Both the position numbers and the translations under genes were made by a program. A stretch of DNA of 64,000 nt from contig NZ_CP031844.2 in the NCBI RefSeq assembly GCF_003606345.3, positions 930,001 through 994,000 of the forward strand, in the 5' to 3' direction. A model generated the notes under the pieces. It did no database searches and was not told the DNA's origin. It was given only the letters and a program-made list of their open reading frames with translations. Shown here piece after piece: positions 51,025 to 60,932 of this stretch (position 1 is the first letter of the stretch; each line of letters opens with the position of its first letter). The stretch comes from Bartonella krasnovii (lineage in GTDB: Bacteria; Pseudomonadota; Alphaproteobacteria; Rhizobiales; Rhizobiaceae).

Positions 51025-52942
51025 ATGAACACTGTTGAAAAAAGGGTTTCTGCTCGCCTATCCTTGCGTGATCCTCAGCGTGAATCTTTAAATATTTTGG
51101 TGAATATCTTAGAAAAGTTAGATCTTTCTAAAGATGCTGATTTGTTCGCACAATTAGAATTGATAAAAAATCTCTATCCTTCTATACAAGACTTTGAACG
51201 AAATTTTCCTTCTTTTTGTTTTGCCTTAGCAACGGGTGTTGGGAAAACACGCCTTATGGGCGCTTTTATCAGCTATCTTTATTTAACAGGACGTAGTTGT
51301 CACTTTTTTGTTTTAGCACCAAATTTAACTATTTATGAAAAATTAAAACAGGATTTTAGTCCACAAAGTTCAAAGTATGTTTTCAATGGAATAAGTGAAT
51401 TTATTGCAAATAGGCCCGTTATTATTACAGGTGAAGACTATGAAAGTGGTAAAGGTATTCGTGCTGATGAACACCATTATCACGGACAAAAGCGTTTGTT
51501 TGAAAATAGGGATACAGCCTTTATCAATATTTTTAATATTTCTAAAATTAATACAACGGATAATAAAAAAGGTGCACTAAAATCTAGTGTTTCGCGCATT
51601 AAACGCTTACAAGAAACGATTGGCGAAAGTTATTTTGATTATCTCGCAAATCTTCCTGATTTAGTTTTGTTAATGGATGAAGCACATCGTTATCGTGCTT
51701 CTGCTGGTGCAGCGGCAATTAATGAGTTAAAACCCATATTAGGAATAGAGCTTACAGCAACACCAAAAACAATAGGGACAAAACCTGTAAATTTTAAAAA
51801 TGTTGTTTATCATTATTCACTTGCAGAGGCTATGAGGGATGGTTTTGTAAAAGAACCTGCGGTTGCTACACGTAAAGACTTTCAACCTCAAAATTATACA
51901 TCTGAGCAATTAGAATATATTAAATTACAAGATGCGATTCATGCCCATGAAAATGTAAAAACAGATTTAATTACCTATGCCAAGGATTATAACCAAAAGT
52001 TCATTAAGCCTTTTATTTTAGTTGTTGCTCAAGATACAAATCATGCACAAAAATTGCGTGACTTTTTGGAATCAGAAGATTTTTTTTCAGGGGCTTATAA
52101 GGGAAAAGTCGCAGAGATTCATACAAAACAGTCCAATATAGAAGAAGATCAAAATATTCAAAAGCTTATTGCGATTGAGGATCCTCATGAACCAACAGAA
52201 ATTGTTATTCACGTTAATAAATTAAAGGAGGGGTGGGATGTTAGCAATCTCTATACGATTGTACCATTGCGTGCCTCTGCATCAGAAATTTTAACAGAAC
52301 AAACTATTGGGCGTGGATTGCGTTTGCCTTATGGATATAGGACAGGTGTAGAAGCTATTGATCGTTTAACAATTATTGCGCATGATCGTTTTCAAGATAT
52401 TATTGATCGTGCAAACGATCCAAACTCCATTATAAAAAACATATTGAGAGTGGAATAGGAGGGGATATACCCCCTGAAAAGACAGATATAATGACAGTAC
52501 CAAGTCAAGCAGAAGCTTTATTGATGCAGACAGTGGTAACGCATTATTCTGATATAAATGGAGCATCTGATTTACAAAATATCATGTTACGGAATACAAA
52601 TTTCCCTATATTAGCGCCCGAAGAGCAAGAAATTGCTGCTATCACGTGGAATATTATCAAAGAGAATAATAATTTACCAAATTCTCAAATGCTTTTTCTG
52701 CGCCGATACAAGAAAAAATAAACAATAGAATTATGAGCACCATGCCGCTAGCACAGCAGTCTCTTGTGTAAAAAGTGGTTATAATTATGATAAAATAATT
52801 ATCAGAATTGATCATAGATATTCCCAATATTGTACTTATTCCTTCGCGTGAGGTTACTTATGGTTTTTCTGATTTTGATTTGAAAAATCTAGAAAGCTTA
52901 AATTTGCAACCTGTTAGTAAAGAGCTTTTAAGTAGCAGTTGA
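51025..52942 (+). pseudogene. Type III restriction endonuclease (res), decayed
   Basis: The first 477 codons (51025-52458) encode the helicase part of a type III Res subunit, with Walker A ATGVGKTRL, MDEAHRYRA, ELTATP and the motif VI-like TIGRGLRLPYG. A one-base shift then sends the frame to a stop at 52458. Shifting back continues the protein as GIGGDIPPEKTDIM and on to 52721. A third piece, read from about 52805 to 52942, contains IDIPNIVLIPSREVTYGFSDFDL, a typical later Res segment. The C-terminal nuclease domain is missing or unrecognisable. The locus follows the broken mod gene by 23 bases, so both subunits have decayed together. Confidence 0.88.
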
Positions 52943-53326
52943 ATGGTGTCGTCATGCAACGCATTATTCTGTCACGCATGACGAAAACCATAGTATTATA
53001 TTCTTATTCCGCATGATTCTATTAAGGCAAACAGCAGTTTTGAAGGTTTGTGTGCAGAGTTTACTATCTCATAAGTTTCTGAATTTATGAATGATAAGTT
53101 GAATTGAATATCTGAATCCTATTTTTGCTTCTTATGCTATTGCTTTTTAAACACTATAAAATTCTTAAATCAAAAAATTACTCATTCTTTCTGAATTTCA
53201 TTTGATAACTTAATAGATACAAATAAAAGAATTTTAAAAAGCTGAACTATTTATTACTCTTTCTCTTGTAAAATTGAAGCGCAATGAAATAAAATATAAC
53301 AGCAGATAAAATGGATGATTTGATGT
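52943..53326. other. Degraded DNA between res remnant and HrgA-like gene
   Basis: About 380 bases with stops in all frames. An inverted repeat CGTCATGC/GCATGACG (52950-52957 and 52976-52983, loop of 18) lies just after the last res piece. The rest may be further eroded res sequence, but I cannot align it by eye. Confidence 0.4.
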
Positions 53327-54265
53327 ATGGCTCTGGACTTAACAAATATTACTTTTAATTTTTTAAAACAAAACCCAACAAAAAAGTTTACTGCTCGCGA
53401 AATCGCTCAATGGATATTCGAAAATTACCAAGATGCTTGCCGTAAAAAACAAAAGCGTTCAACTGCAACAGTTATGCCTCTTAATAGTGATACAGCTCTT
53501 ATTCAGCAAATTGTTGCTGAAATAGGGTCTAAGCGTCCACACTTGCAAAAGCGTCATCCTGAAATTAAAACTACTGAAGGACGACCAAGGCAGTATTATT
53601 TTACAAAACAAACAGATAGTGCTGAAATTGATGCAGTAGAGGACAATACAGAGAGTAAGACAGACGATGACTCTATTAAAGAGCATGATCTTTATCCATT
53701 ATTATCTAAATTTTTATGGTCAGAGCTTGAAGTTTATAGCAAAAGGATTAACGAAAAACATTCTCGTAATAAACACGGCTCTGGTGGAAATAAATGGCTT
53801 TATCCAGATCTCGTAGGAATACAAGATTTAAGTAAAGAATGGAATCGTGAAGTCAAAGACTGCATTTTACAATATTTTGATAAAAAAACGAAGCTTTGGT
53901 CTTTTGAAGTTAAAATTCTCATCAATCGTTCAAATTTACGAAAAGCATTTTTTCAAACAGTAAGCAATTCTTCATGGGCTAATTTTAGTTATTTAGTTGC
54001 AAGTGAAATTGAAGGTGTTGATACATTAAAAGAGCTTCGGATGCTTTCAAGCTTGCATGGAATTGGATTTATAAGACTTGACAAGGAAAATGCTTCCGAG
54101 AGTGAGATCATAATTCCTGCTAAAGAACGCAGAGATATTGATTGGGATATTGCTAATAGATTAGTGGAGGAAAACAAAGACTTTCTTCATTATATTAAGC
54201 TCATTCGTCAATTTTATCAAACCGGTGAGATGCGTCCATCTGATTGGGATCACATGGGGCCATGA
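53327..54265 (+). CDS. HrgA/COG2958-like protein with nuclease-type motif
   Basis: A 312-residue protein of apparently full length. The N-terminal ~75 residues (FNFLKQNP, KKFTAREIAQWIFENY) look like a winged-helix DNA-binding domain. An acidic linker follows (about 100-120). The C-terminal domain contains WLYPDLVGIQ and, about 40 residues later, WSFEVKI, a PD and ExK spacing expected of PD-(D/E)xK nucleases. The overall arrangement recalls COG2958/HrgA proteins, which in Helicobacter pylori occur at a restriction locus. It stands next to the type III remnant and may be a survivor of the same island. Activity and target are unknown. The family name is from memory, not a search. Confidence 0.65.
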   Translation: MALDLTNITFNFLKQNPTKKFTAREIAQWIFENYQDACRKKQKRSTATVMPLNSDTALIQQIVAEIGSKRPHLQKRHPEIKTTEGRPRQYYFTKQTDSAEIDAVEDNTESKTDDDSIKEHDLYPLLSKFLWSELEVYSKRINEKHSRNKHGSGGNKWLYPDLVGIQDLSKEWNREVKDCILQYFDKKTKLWSFEVKILINRSNLRKAFFQTVSNSSWANFSYLVASEIEGVDTLKELRMLSSLHGIGFIRLDKENASESEIIIPAKERRDIDWDIANRLVEENKDFLHYIKLIRQFYQTGEMRPSDWDHMGP

Positions 54266-54864
54266 AGGTTACTTTAAAAGGACTCTATTATTTAAAAGTT
54301 CTTTTTCAGAGTGATAAAAAATTACGATCACTGTTTTTACTTGAATGATTATATTGATTTATAATGATAATTAGTCTCACTTAACTTAAATGAGAGATTA
54401 GAATATTGTAACATTCGGTTATTTCAAAGAATCTTATATTGATATTAAATCAATAAAAATTTTTGCGTACGCATCAAGTGGAAGTGAATAAATTCTGTTT
54501 TAGCCTGTTCTATTTTGCGCGTAGGGTATAATTTCTATTAGATATTAGACTTAATGATTATAATTTATTACAAATTTGCTATTATGGAGAGTTAAATTCA
54601 ACTTTTTTGCTTTATTTACCTCAATCATTGAAAATATATTATTTTCTCATATTGAAGTTTTTTTTACGAAAAATGTCCCGATTGCTGTTCGTCTTGATTA
54701 TCGTTAAGTCTTTATCATCTATATTAAATATTTAAAGAAAAATATGAACTTTATAAAATACTGCAGAGGTTATTTAATCTTTTAAAGTAGGCTTAAAAAA
54801 TAAATTTCTATCATATTTTATGATAAGGGGAGCTACAATACAATTTACCATAATACTCTCTTAT
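54266..54864. other. AT-rich spacer before sodC
   Basis: About 600 bases without a convincing gene. A short open stretch ending near 54706 (FFTKNVPIAVRLDYR) has protein-like composition and may be the tail of a lost gene, but it has no start and no recognisable family. Confidence 0.35.
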
Positions 54865-55389
54865 TTATTCAATAACGCCGCACGCCAGACGTGCACCACC
54901 TCCACCAAGCGGTAACGGCTTATCTGATTGATTATCACCCCCTAAATGAATTATTAATGAGCGCCCTGTAATTTCAGAAATTTTTTTCAATCGTGGAGCA
55001 ATGACGCTCATCGTGGCATATTCTCGTTTATCAGCATAAAGTGCTGGTAAATCACCAAGATGACCATCGACATTATAAGGTCCTAAATGTTTTCCGGTAT
55101 GTTCAGGATCATAATGTCCTCCTGCACTCCCACCAATTACGCCCTCCTTTGTATCACATGAAGGATTTTCATGTACATGAAAACCATGCATCCCTTCTGG
55201 TAAAGTCGATAAACTAGGGATAAAAACCAAACCATATGTGCTTTCTTCAATTTTAATGCTACCAATAGGTTTTTTTGAATTATTATTTTCTAGTTTATAA
55301 ATATTCACTGTTGTTGATAGTGCTAATGCAAAGTTTTTATGTATTAGAAATGCCATAAAAACGAATAATGAGAATAATACTTTTTTCAT
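54865..55389 (-). CDS. sodC: Periplasmic Cu/Zn superoxide dismutase
   Basis: A 174-residue enzyme that turns superoxide into hydrogen peroxide and oxygen in the periplasm. A signal peptide covers about residues 1-23. The copper ligands lie in GFHVHENPSCD and in the later LIIHLGGDNQSD. The zinc-loop histidines and Asp are in GGHYDPEHTGKHLG and VDGHLGD. The disulfide cysteines are in PSCD and RLACGVIE. In intracellular pathogens this enzyme counters the host oxidative burst. It stands alone in sparse accessory DNA between the restriction remnant and two unknown genes. Confidence 0.95.
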   Translation of the reverse strand: MKKVLFSLFVFMAFLIHKNFALALSTTVNIYKLENNNSKKPIGSIKIEESTYGLVFIPSLSTLPEGMHGFHVHENPSCDTKEGVIGGSAGGHYDPEHTGKHLGPYNVDGHLGDLPALYADKREYATMSVIAPRLKKISEITGRSLIIHLGGDNQSDKPLPLGGGGARLACGVIE

Positions 55390-55815
55390 AAAATACCTTT
55401 ATAATTACTTTAAATAAGTTATTATCTATAGATAATAATCTTAATTATAATATTTTTTAGTAATATATATTATTAATATACATAAAAATATTTTAAACTT
55501 AACTTTAATAAAAATAAACTATACAGAAATATTAGCTCTTATAAAGAATAAATAAATTAGTATATTTTTAAACACAGTTTTTGTTTTTTGATCTATAAAA
55601 ATGTAGCTTTTATTAGGTGGATAATTATATCTCGCTTACCTTTCTTCAAGAGATTCTTTAAAAAATATTTTTTTGAGATATATTCAGAAATTAATTAAGT
55701 AATTTAAATAAGTTAGCTAATATATGATGATCGTTTCAGCAAAAAACAGAGCATATAATTTGTTTAATTTGTTGATATTTTAATGTTCTGTTCATAGAAA
55801 AATGACAATAACTTT
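55390..55815. other. Very AT-rich spacer upstream of sodC
   Basis: About 425 bases dominated by A and T, upstream of sodC on the minus strand and downstream of the unknown gene pair. It should contain the sodC promoter. I see no gene and no clear repeat. Confidence 0.35.
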
Positions 55816-56157
55816 CTATTCGTTGTGAAATTTATAAGAGAAAAAACTACTATGATTGATATAAATTTCCCATAAAATACAGCATATACCAACACCCACC
55901 CCCATTCCGGATCCTATCAGCGCTCCTATTATCGTTCCGGCAGAAAGTGCTACTCCTATACCCATTGCGATAAGTGGACCAAATCCTGGCAGAGCAATAT
56001 AACCATAAGTAGCAAGAGTTGCTGCGATTGCTCCTGATATGCTACCATTTAAACCGCCAATAAAAGCAAATTCTTTAATAGAATGATAGCACTTTTTGAA
56101 AGAAAGTTTCTTACAAGGACGAATAGAAACGTTACTGTAAGTTTTAAACTCAATCAT
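55816..56157 (-). CDS. Small glycine-zipper membrane protein, unknown
   Basis: Starting from the ATG at 56157, a 113-residue protein with a basic, Cys-containing N-terminal part and a long hydrophobic Gly/Ala-rich region (about residues 35-95) that includes LPGFGPLIAMG and repeated GxxxG spacing. Such glycine-zipper segments resemble those in general-stress proteins of the 17M/DUF1269 type and in pore-forming or bacteriocin-like peptides. The open frame extends to 56202, and ATG codons at 56172 and 56202 are alternatives, but the 56157 start overlaps the stop of the upstream gene by eight bases and implies coupling. Function unknown. Confidence 0.5.
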   Translation of the reverse strand: MIEFKTYSNVSIRPCKKLSFKKCYHSIKEFAFIGGLNGSISGAIAATLATYGYIALPGFGPLIAMGIGVALSAGTIIGALIGSGMGVGVGICCILWEIYINHSSFFSYKFHNE

Positions 56158-56494
56158 ATTTTTTTCTTTCATTTTGAATGCTAACTGTTCCTGAATAGTC
56201 AACGGACACGAAAAAATGGGACTTTTTAAATTTTACTAAAGCACGCCAGATACCTTTGTCATCTAAACGCAATCGTTTAATGTTCTCAAAACCATTTTGC
56301 ATAAGACAATTTTTAATTTGTGAAGCAGTAAATGAATTTTGACCTATTTTAGTGACATTTTGACTAGAGTTATAGGTAAAGGTTTGACAATAAGGAAGAT
56401 GAAAAACTTCACTGATTGAAGTAGTGACGATCAATAAAGCATATACTATCATCACAAAAAAAGCACTTAATTTCAAAAAGTTAGGTAGTTTCAT
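56150..56494 (-). CDS. Small exported or membrane-anchored protein, unknown
   Basis: A 114-residue protein with an N-terminal hydrophobic segment (about residues 9-30) that can serve as signal peptide or anchor. A compact domain of about 75 residues follows, with two cysteines (PYCQTF and KNCLMQ), and the C-terminal part (WRALVKFKKSHFFVSVDYSGTVS) reads like a small alpha/beta sensor-type or PepSY-like fold. I do not recognise the family. It is upstream of, and overlaps, the glycine-zipper gene, so the two are probably made from one transcript. Confidence 0.5.
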   Translation of the reverse strand: MKLPNFLKLSAFFVMIVYALLIVTTSISEVFHLPYCQTFTYNSSQNVTKIGQNSFTASQIKNCLMQNGFENIKRLRLDDKGIWRALVKFKKSHFFVSVDYSGTVSIQNERKKYD

Positions 56495-57243
56495 CTTGTC
56501 ACTCTCTGTTGAAACAACACTTCATTAACCGTTGTATTGCTAACTGGTTCCCAAGATGGTTTTATTTTTAATATTATACTTAATAAAAAAATTGAAAATT
56601 TATTGATTAAATAAATTTATTTTTTATCTATGAGTTTTATATTTAATAAAGAATTATAAGAAATATATAGAGTAGTTTTTTAGATAATATGAGATGTAGA
56701 AATATTAATTATACATATATTATTATACAAACTTAAAGAATCTGGTGTATAAGTAAAGGGAGAATAAAATGTCTCTTAACTTAAAAACTGTCTCAAATAT
56801 AAAGGGGATCTCAAATATCAGAGGATGACAAACAATCCTGAAATATACATACAGATTTACCACCTTTATAAACGTAAAAATAATTTAATAGTTTTCCGTT
56901 TATATTATTAATGTAGGTGCTATTGCGAGAAACGAGTTTAAATGCAAGATGTTGCTTTAAAACAGGTATGTGAAACAATAGAATAAACATTCTAGTATGA
57001 ATTTTACAAAATTGGTAAAGAGTCTTTGAATTATATTTATGTCTTAAAGAATGAATTAATTTATTTTTATTGTATACTAGGATATTATATTTTTACTAAA
57101 TAAATATACTTATAAAACGCATTATTATAAATAACTATTTCTTTAGTTATTTATAGATTATACACTTATTATTATTTTTTTAGTTTACATGAGGATGCAA
57201 GATACAAAATTAGCATTTATTTTTCGCTATTATCTCTTATTTC
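56495..57243. other. Long AT-rich spacer with no recognisable gene
   Basis: About 750 bases with frequent stops in all frames. It separates the unknown gene pair from the UbiH-type gene. A slightly more balanced patch around 56870-56990 could be the ghost of a lost gene, but I can name nothing in it. Confidence 0.4.
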
Positions 57244-58470
57244 TCAATAGAGTTGTTTAGGTGATTTTGTTGGAAATATTGACATCACTTCCTTGAAGCC
57301 GTAACCGGGATACATACCTTCGCGCATAAATAAATTACGTAATGGTGAGCAATGATGTAATAGACCAAGGCCAATGCTACGCATGATATGAACAGGCAAC
57401 ATATGAGAAAGTAAAGCAGAGTTGAGGGTATGAACAGCTCCACTACGGATTAATATATCTGGTTTGCGGTATTGGTTATATTGTGTAACAATCATTTCAG
57501 AGTTAGAATCGGATATTTGATTGGGTAAAATATCAATCAAAGTTTGAACATCACGGAATCCTAAATTTAATCCCTGGGCTCCAATAGGGGGAAAAACATG
57601 AGCAGATTCGCCCACTAAAATCGTTCGATTTGCAGCAAAATGATGAGCGAGAAGCCCTGAAAGTGACCATGCTTGAATTGATGTTTCTATGGTTATTGTT
57701 CCAAGCATTGACTGCATTTGATTTTCGATTATTTTTGTAATTGCTTTTGATTCTATATTCAATAATTCTTCAGCACGAGAAGGGTGAACAACCCATACAA
57801 GGCTGGATCTTCGTCCAGGGAGTGGAACCTGTGTAAATGGGCCATGTTCTGTATGAAATTCAGTTGATGTATTCTGATGAGAAAATTCATGAGAAAAATT
57901 GAGAACAAGAGCTTTTTGTGAATAACTCCACTGTTTAACAGTTATCCCGGCTGCTGCACGGGTAAGAGAGTGGCGTCCATCAGCAGCAATAACAAGTGGT
58001 GCTTGAATGACTCTATCATCAGTAAGAGTAATAGATACATGGCTTTTCGTGTGGTGAAAAGATTTAGCTTCAGAAACAAATCTTTTAATATTAGGCATCT
58101 GTGCAACAGCATCAACTAAAGCAGAGTTCAATTCTACATTAGGTATATTATATCCAAAAGCTTTTTCACCAATTTCAGCAGAAGAAAAATGTACTGTAGG
58201 CGCACGCACAATCCTAGAAGTTATATCGATAATTCTCATGTACGATAAAGCTGCAGCTTGTTTTTGAAGGCTATTCCAAATATTAAGTTTTTGGAGCGTG
58301 CGTATTGCAGGCATCATAAGAGCTGTTGTCCGTAACTCATCCGTATGGGCAGGGGGGCCAACAAGAAAAACAAAAAAACCTTTATGCGCAAGCCTTAATG
58401 CGGCTAACATCCCGACAGGGCCTGCACCAATAACGGTAATAGCTTTATGTTCTTTCTTTTCAAGTATCAC
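57244..58470 (-). CDS. UbiH/UbiF/Coq6-family FAD monooxygenase
   Basis: A 408-residue flavoprotein hydroxylase, probably acting on the aromatic ring in ubiquinone biosynthesis. The N-terminal Rossmann motif is VIGAGPVGMLAALRLA (about residues 14-29). The FAD/NAD DG motif is AADGRHSLTRAA (about 161-172), and the GD-type FAD motif is VGESAHVFPPIGAQGLNLGFRD (about 284-305), the wording typical of the UbiH/F/I group. The start is a GTG at 58470, behind AAAGGAGCG. Which ring position it hydroxylates cannot be told. It is divergent from the phosphatidylcholine synthase gene. Confidence 0.9.
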   Translation of the reverse strand: MILEKKEHKAITVIGAGPVGMLAALRLAHKGFFVFLVGPPAHTDELRTTALMMPAIRTLQKLNIWNSLQKQAAALSYMRIIDITSRIVRAPTVHFSSAEIGEKAFGYNIPNVELNSALVDAVAQMPNIKRFVSEAKSFHHTKSHVSITLTDDRVIQAPLVIAADGRHSLTRAAAGITVKQWSYSQKALVLNFSHEFSHQNTSTEFHTEHGPFTQVPLPGRRSSLVWVVHPSRAEELLNIESKAITKIIENQMQSMLGTITIETSIQAWSLSGLLAHHFAANRTILVGESAHVFPPIGAQGLNLGFRDVQTLIDILPNQISDSNSEMIVTQYNQYRKPDILIRSGAVHTLNSALLSHMLPVHIMRSIGLGLLHHCSPLRNLFMREGMYPGYGFKEVMSIFPTKSPKQLY

Positions 58471-58651
58471 AACAAGTCGCTCCTTTCCTCAATAGAGCAA
58501 ATATTTTAACATTTCCAAATGATTTCTCTCTTTTTATTGTATGAAGCTCTTCTATTATATTATGTAATAAATAATGCGATATAAAAAAGTAACCTTTTTA
58601 TGATTTTTGTTATGCTGAGTCATAATCACGGGTAAAAATGGCGTATGGTAG

Positions 58652-59470
58652 ATGGATGAAGACTGTAAAAACGAGGATAAGAAAACCTTGAAACGTAAAC
58701 TAACAAAAAAAATCAAAACAAATGCTAAATTATTACGCCATAAAAAGGTAACAATGCCACAAGCAAAGGCTTTTTCTGTTCACTTACTAACGGCTTCTGG
58801 ATCATTTTTAGCGTTTCTTTCTCTTATATCGGCTTCTCAAAAAGAATGGACAGCTATGTTCTGTTGGCTTGGGCTTGCACTTCTTGTTGATGGTATAGAT
58901 GGACCCATTGCACGCAAACTTGATGTTAAATATATACTTCCAACATGGTCTGGAGAGTTGTTAGATAATATTATTGATTACGTAACTTATGTTTTAATTC
59001 CTGCTTTTGCCCTCTATCAAAGTGGTTTTATGGGGGTAGGGTTATCGTTTTCATTGAGTGCAGTCATTGTTATTTCATCGGCTATTTATTATGCTGATAC
59101 GGGGATGAAAACCAAAGAAAACTTTTTTAAAGGATTTCCTGTTGTTTGGAATATGATGGTTTTTACACTTTTTGTCGTAAGGCCAGGGGAGTGGATTACC
59201 TTTTTTATTATTGTTTTATCGGCCATTATATCTTTCTTGCCAATTTATTTCATCCATCCTGTAAGAGTCTGTCGTTTACGAAAAATTAATTTTCCAATTT
59301 TTCTCTTATGGTGTTTCTTTGGTGTTGTGGCTTTCTTTTATCAATTAGAGGTTCCTGATTGGGTAAAAATAGGAATTTCAATAACAGGAATTTATATATA
59401 TTGTATTGGCGCGATCATGCAAATATTTCCCCAACTTGGGATGAAAAATATAAAAAAAACAATAGATTAA
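58652..59470 (+). CDS. pcs: Phosphatidylcholine synthase
   Basis: A 272-residue inner-membrane enzyme that condenses choline with CDP-diacylglycerol to phosphatidylcholine. This is the choline-dependent route known from rhizobia, Brucella and related bacteria. The CDP-alcohol phosphotransferase motif is present as DGIDGPIARKL, followed by GELLDNIIDYVTY (about residues 88-120), giving the DG, AR, G, D, D pattern. Several hydrophobic segments follow. The first ~35 residues are very basic. Phosphatidylcholine matters for envelope properties and host interaction in this group. Confidence 0.92.
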   Translation: MDEDCKNEDKKTLKRKLTKKIKTNAKLLRHKKVTMPQAKAFSVHLLTASGSFLAFLSLISASQKEWTAMFCWLGLALLVDGIDGPIARKLDVKYILPTWSGELLDNIIDYVTYVLIPAFALYQSGFMGVGLSFSLSAVIVISSAIYYADTGMKTKENFFKGFPVVWNMMVFTLFVVRPGEWITFFIIVLSAIISFLPIYFIHPVRVCRLRKINFPIFLLWCFFGVVAFFYQLEVPDWVKIGISITGIYIYCIGAIMQIFPQLGMKNIKKTID

Positions 59471-59499
59471 TTGTTTTAAGATTTTAAGAAGGGTGTGAA

Positions 59500-60546
59500 A
59501 TGAGAATTGATTTTGGAGCAGATAATGATATCTCTTTTACGAAAGAAGGGTATGCTGGTATTATAAAGCTCACACGCCCTTTAGCATTAAACGCTCTTAA
59601 TGGGCGAATGGTTTCCGCCTTAAAAAAAGCTCTCAAGACGTGGGAAACAGATAATGATATTTCATGTGTCTTAATTGAAGGAGAGGGACGTGCTTTTTGT
59701 GCTGGTGGAGATGTTGTAGAAATCTATCATATGGGGAAAAGTGCTTCTGCTTATCAATATTTTAGAGAGGAATATAGCTTAAATGCTTATATTAAACGTT
59801 TTCCAAAGCCTTATATTTCTTTCTTAAACGGTATTTGGATGGGAGGAGGGGTCGGTATTTCTCTGTATGGTTCCCATCGAATTGTTACAGAAAATACAGT
59901 TTTTGCTATGCCGGAAGCTGCGATTGGATTTTTTCCAGATGTTGGTGCAGGTTTTTTCTTACCATCCCTACCCAATTATTTTGGTATTTATCTTGCATTG
60001 ACCGGTGCAAATATAAAGTGGGGAGATTGTTTAAATTTAGGATTAGCAACACATGCAGTTCCTGAAGTTAAGTTCGATATGATTAGGAAAGCAGTTATTG
60101 AGCAAGGAGATCCTACTTTAGCTTTAAATAAGTATGCAATTACAAAAGACTATGAAACAAGTCATGAAATACGCTGTATTGTTAACACTTGTTTTAGTGC
60201 TCAGACATTAGAAGAATGCCTTGAATTGCTTTATAAAAAAAGTAATGAAGGTATTTTATTTGCTAAAGAATGTTATGATATTTTGCAGTCACGTTCTCCG
60301 ATAAGTTTAAAAGTCATCTGGAAACAAATGAAACAAAATGTACCTCGAACTTTGGAAGATTGTATAAAAATTGAAAACCGCATCGCACATCATATGATTA
60401 ATGCACATGATTTTCATGAAGGGATACGTGCTATGTTAATCGATAAGGACAAAAAACCCAAATGGAAGCCAGATGAACTTTTAAATGTAACAGATGAGAT
60501 GGTAGAGGCTTATTTCCAACCTGTTGAACAAGAGTTATTATTGTGA
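59500..60546 (+). CDS. 3-hydroxyisobutyryl-CoA hydrolase, enoyl-CoA hydratase superfamily
   Basis: A 348-residue crotonase-fold enzyme. The oxyanion loop GRAFCAGGDVVEIY (about residues 64-77), the longer chain and MPEAAIGFFPDVGAG (about 138-152) are typical of the HIBYL-CoA hydrolases of valine breakdown, not of short enoyl-CoA hydratases. The C-terminal part has the RIAHHM and EGIRAMLIDKDKKPKW segment of that group. GAAGGG precedes the ATG. It overlaps the next gene by four bases. Confidence 0.9.
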   Translation: MRIDFGADNDISFTKEGYAGIIKLTRPLALNALNGRMVSALKKALKTWETDNDISCVLIEGEGRAFCAGGDVVEIYHMGKSASAYQYFREEYSLNAYIKRFPKPYISFLNGIWMGGGVGISLYGSHRIVTENTVFAMPEAAIGFFPDVGAGFFLPSLPNYFGIYLALTGANIKWGDCLNLGLATHAVPEVKFDMIRKAVIEQGDPTLALNKYAITKDYETSHEIRCIVNTCFSAQTLEECLELLYKKSNEGILFAKECYDILQSRSPISLKVIWKQMKQNVPRTLEDCIKIENRIAHHMINAHDFHEGIRAMLIDKDKKPKWKPDELLNVTDEMVEAYFQPVEQELLL

Positions 60547-60932
60547 AAAATAATTCACATAAACGGATTTCAAAAATCAACTTAATTTATAACTGTTATT
60601 TGCGATTTTTGGCATTGATTTGCTTGAGCTTGAGTATTTTTTATTGGATACGCTTAGTTGGTGTCTTTCCAGGTATTTTATGGCGTTTTGATCTTATGCC
60701 TTGGCAGTGGCAATTTGCATCAGCGATATTGGCTATTCTCTATCCTATTTCCTTGATTGGACTTTGGATGTATTCATTATGGGGCATTATTTTATGGTGT
60801 AGTGCGGCGTTAATTGAAATAATAATCTATTATTCTAATTTTATTTATCAACCATTTATAGCATTATTTCATGGAATATTATTTTTAGTCTTTGTGATCC
60901 TACGAATTATAATGATTTTTTTGAAAGAATAA
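60543..60932 (+). CDS. DUF6163-family membrane protein
   Basis: A 129-residue protein with four hydrophobic segments and the motif WRFDLMPWQWQ in the first loop (about residues 41-51), together with YWIRLVGVFPG. This matches a small membrane protein found directly behind the hydroxyisobutyryl-CoA hydrolase gene in Hyphomicrobiales. The function is unknown. The start is a GTG within the overlapping ATTGTGA of the upstream stop, so translation is probably coupled. Confidence 0.8.
   Translation: MKNNSHKRISKINLIYNCYLRFLALICLSLSIFYWIRLVGVFPGILWRFDLMPWQWQFASAILAILYPISLIGLWMYSLWGIILWCSAALIEIIIYYSNFIYQPFIALFHGILFLVFVILRIIMIFLKE

Noticed and set aside
52491..52721. Independent 76-residue gene
   Set aside because: It reads as the continuation of Res in another frame, so it is part of the res pseudogene.
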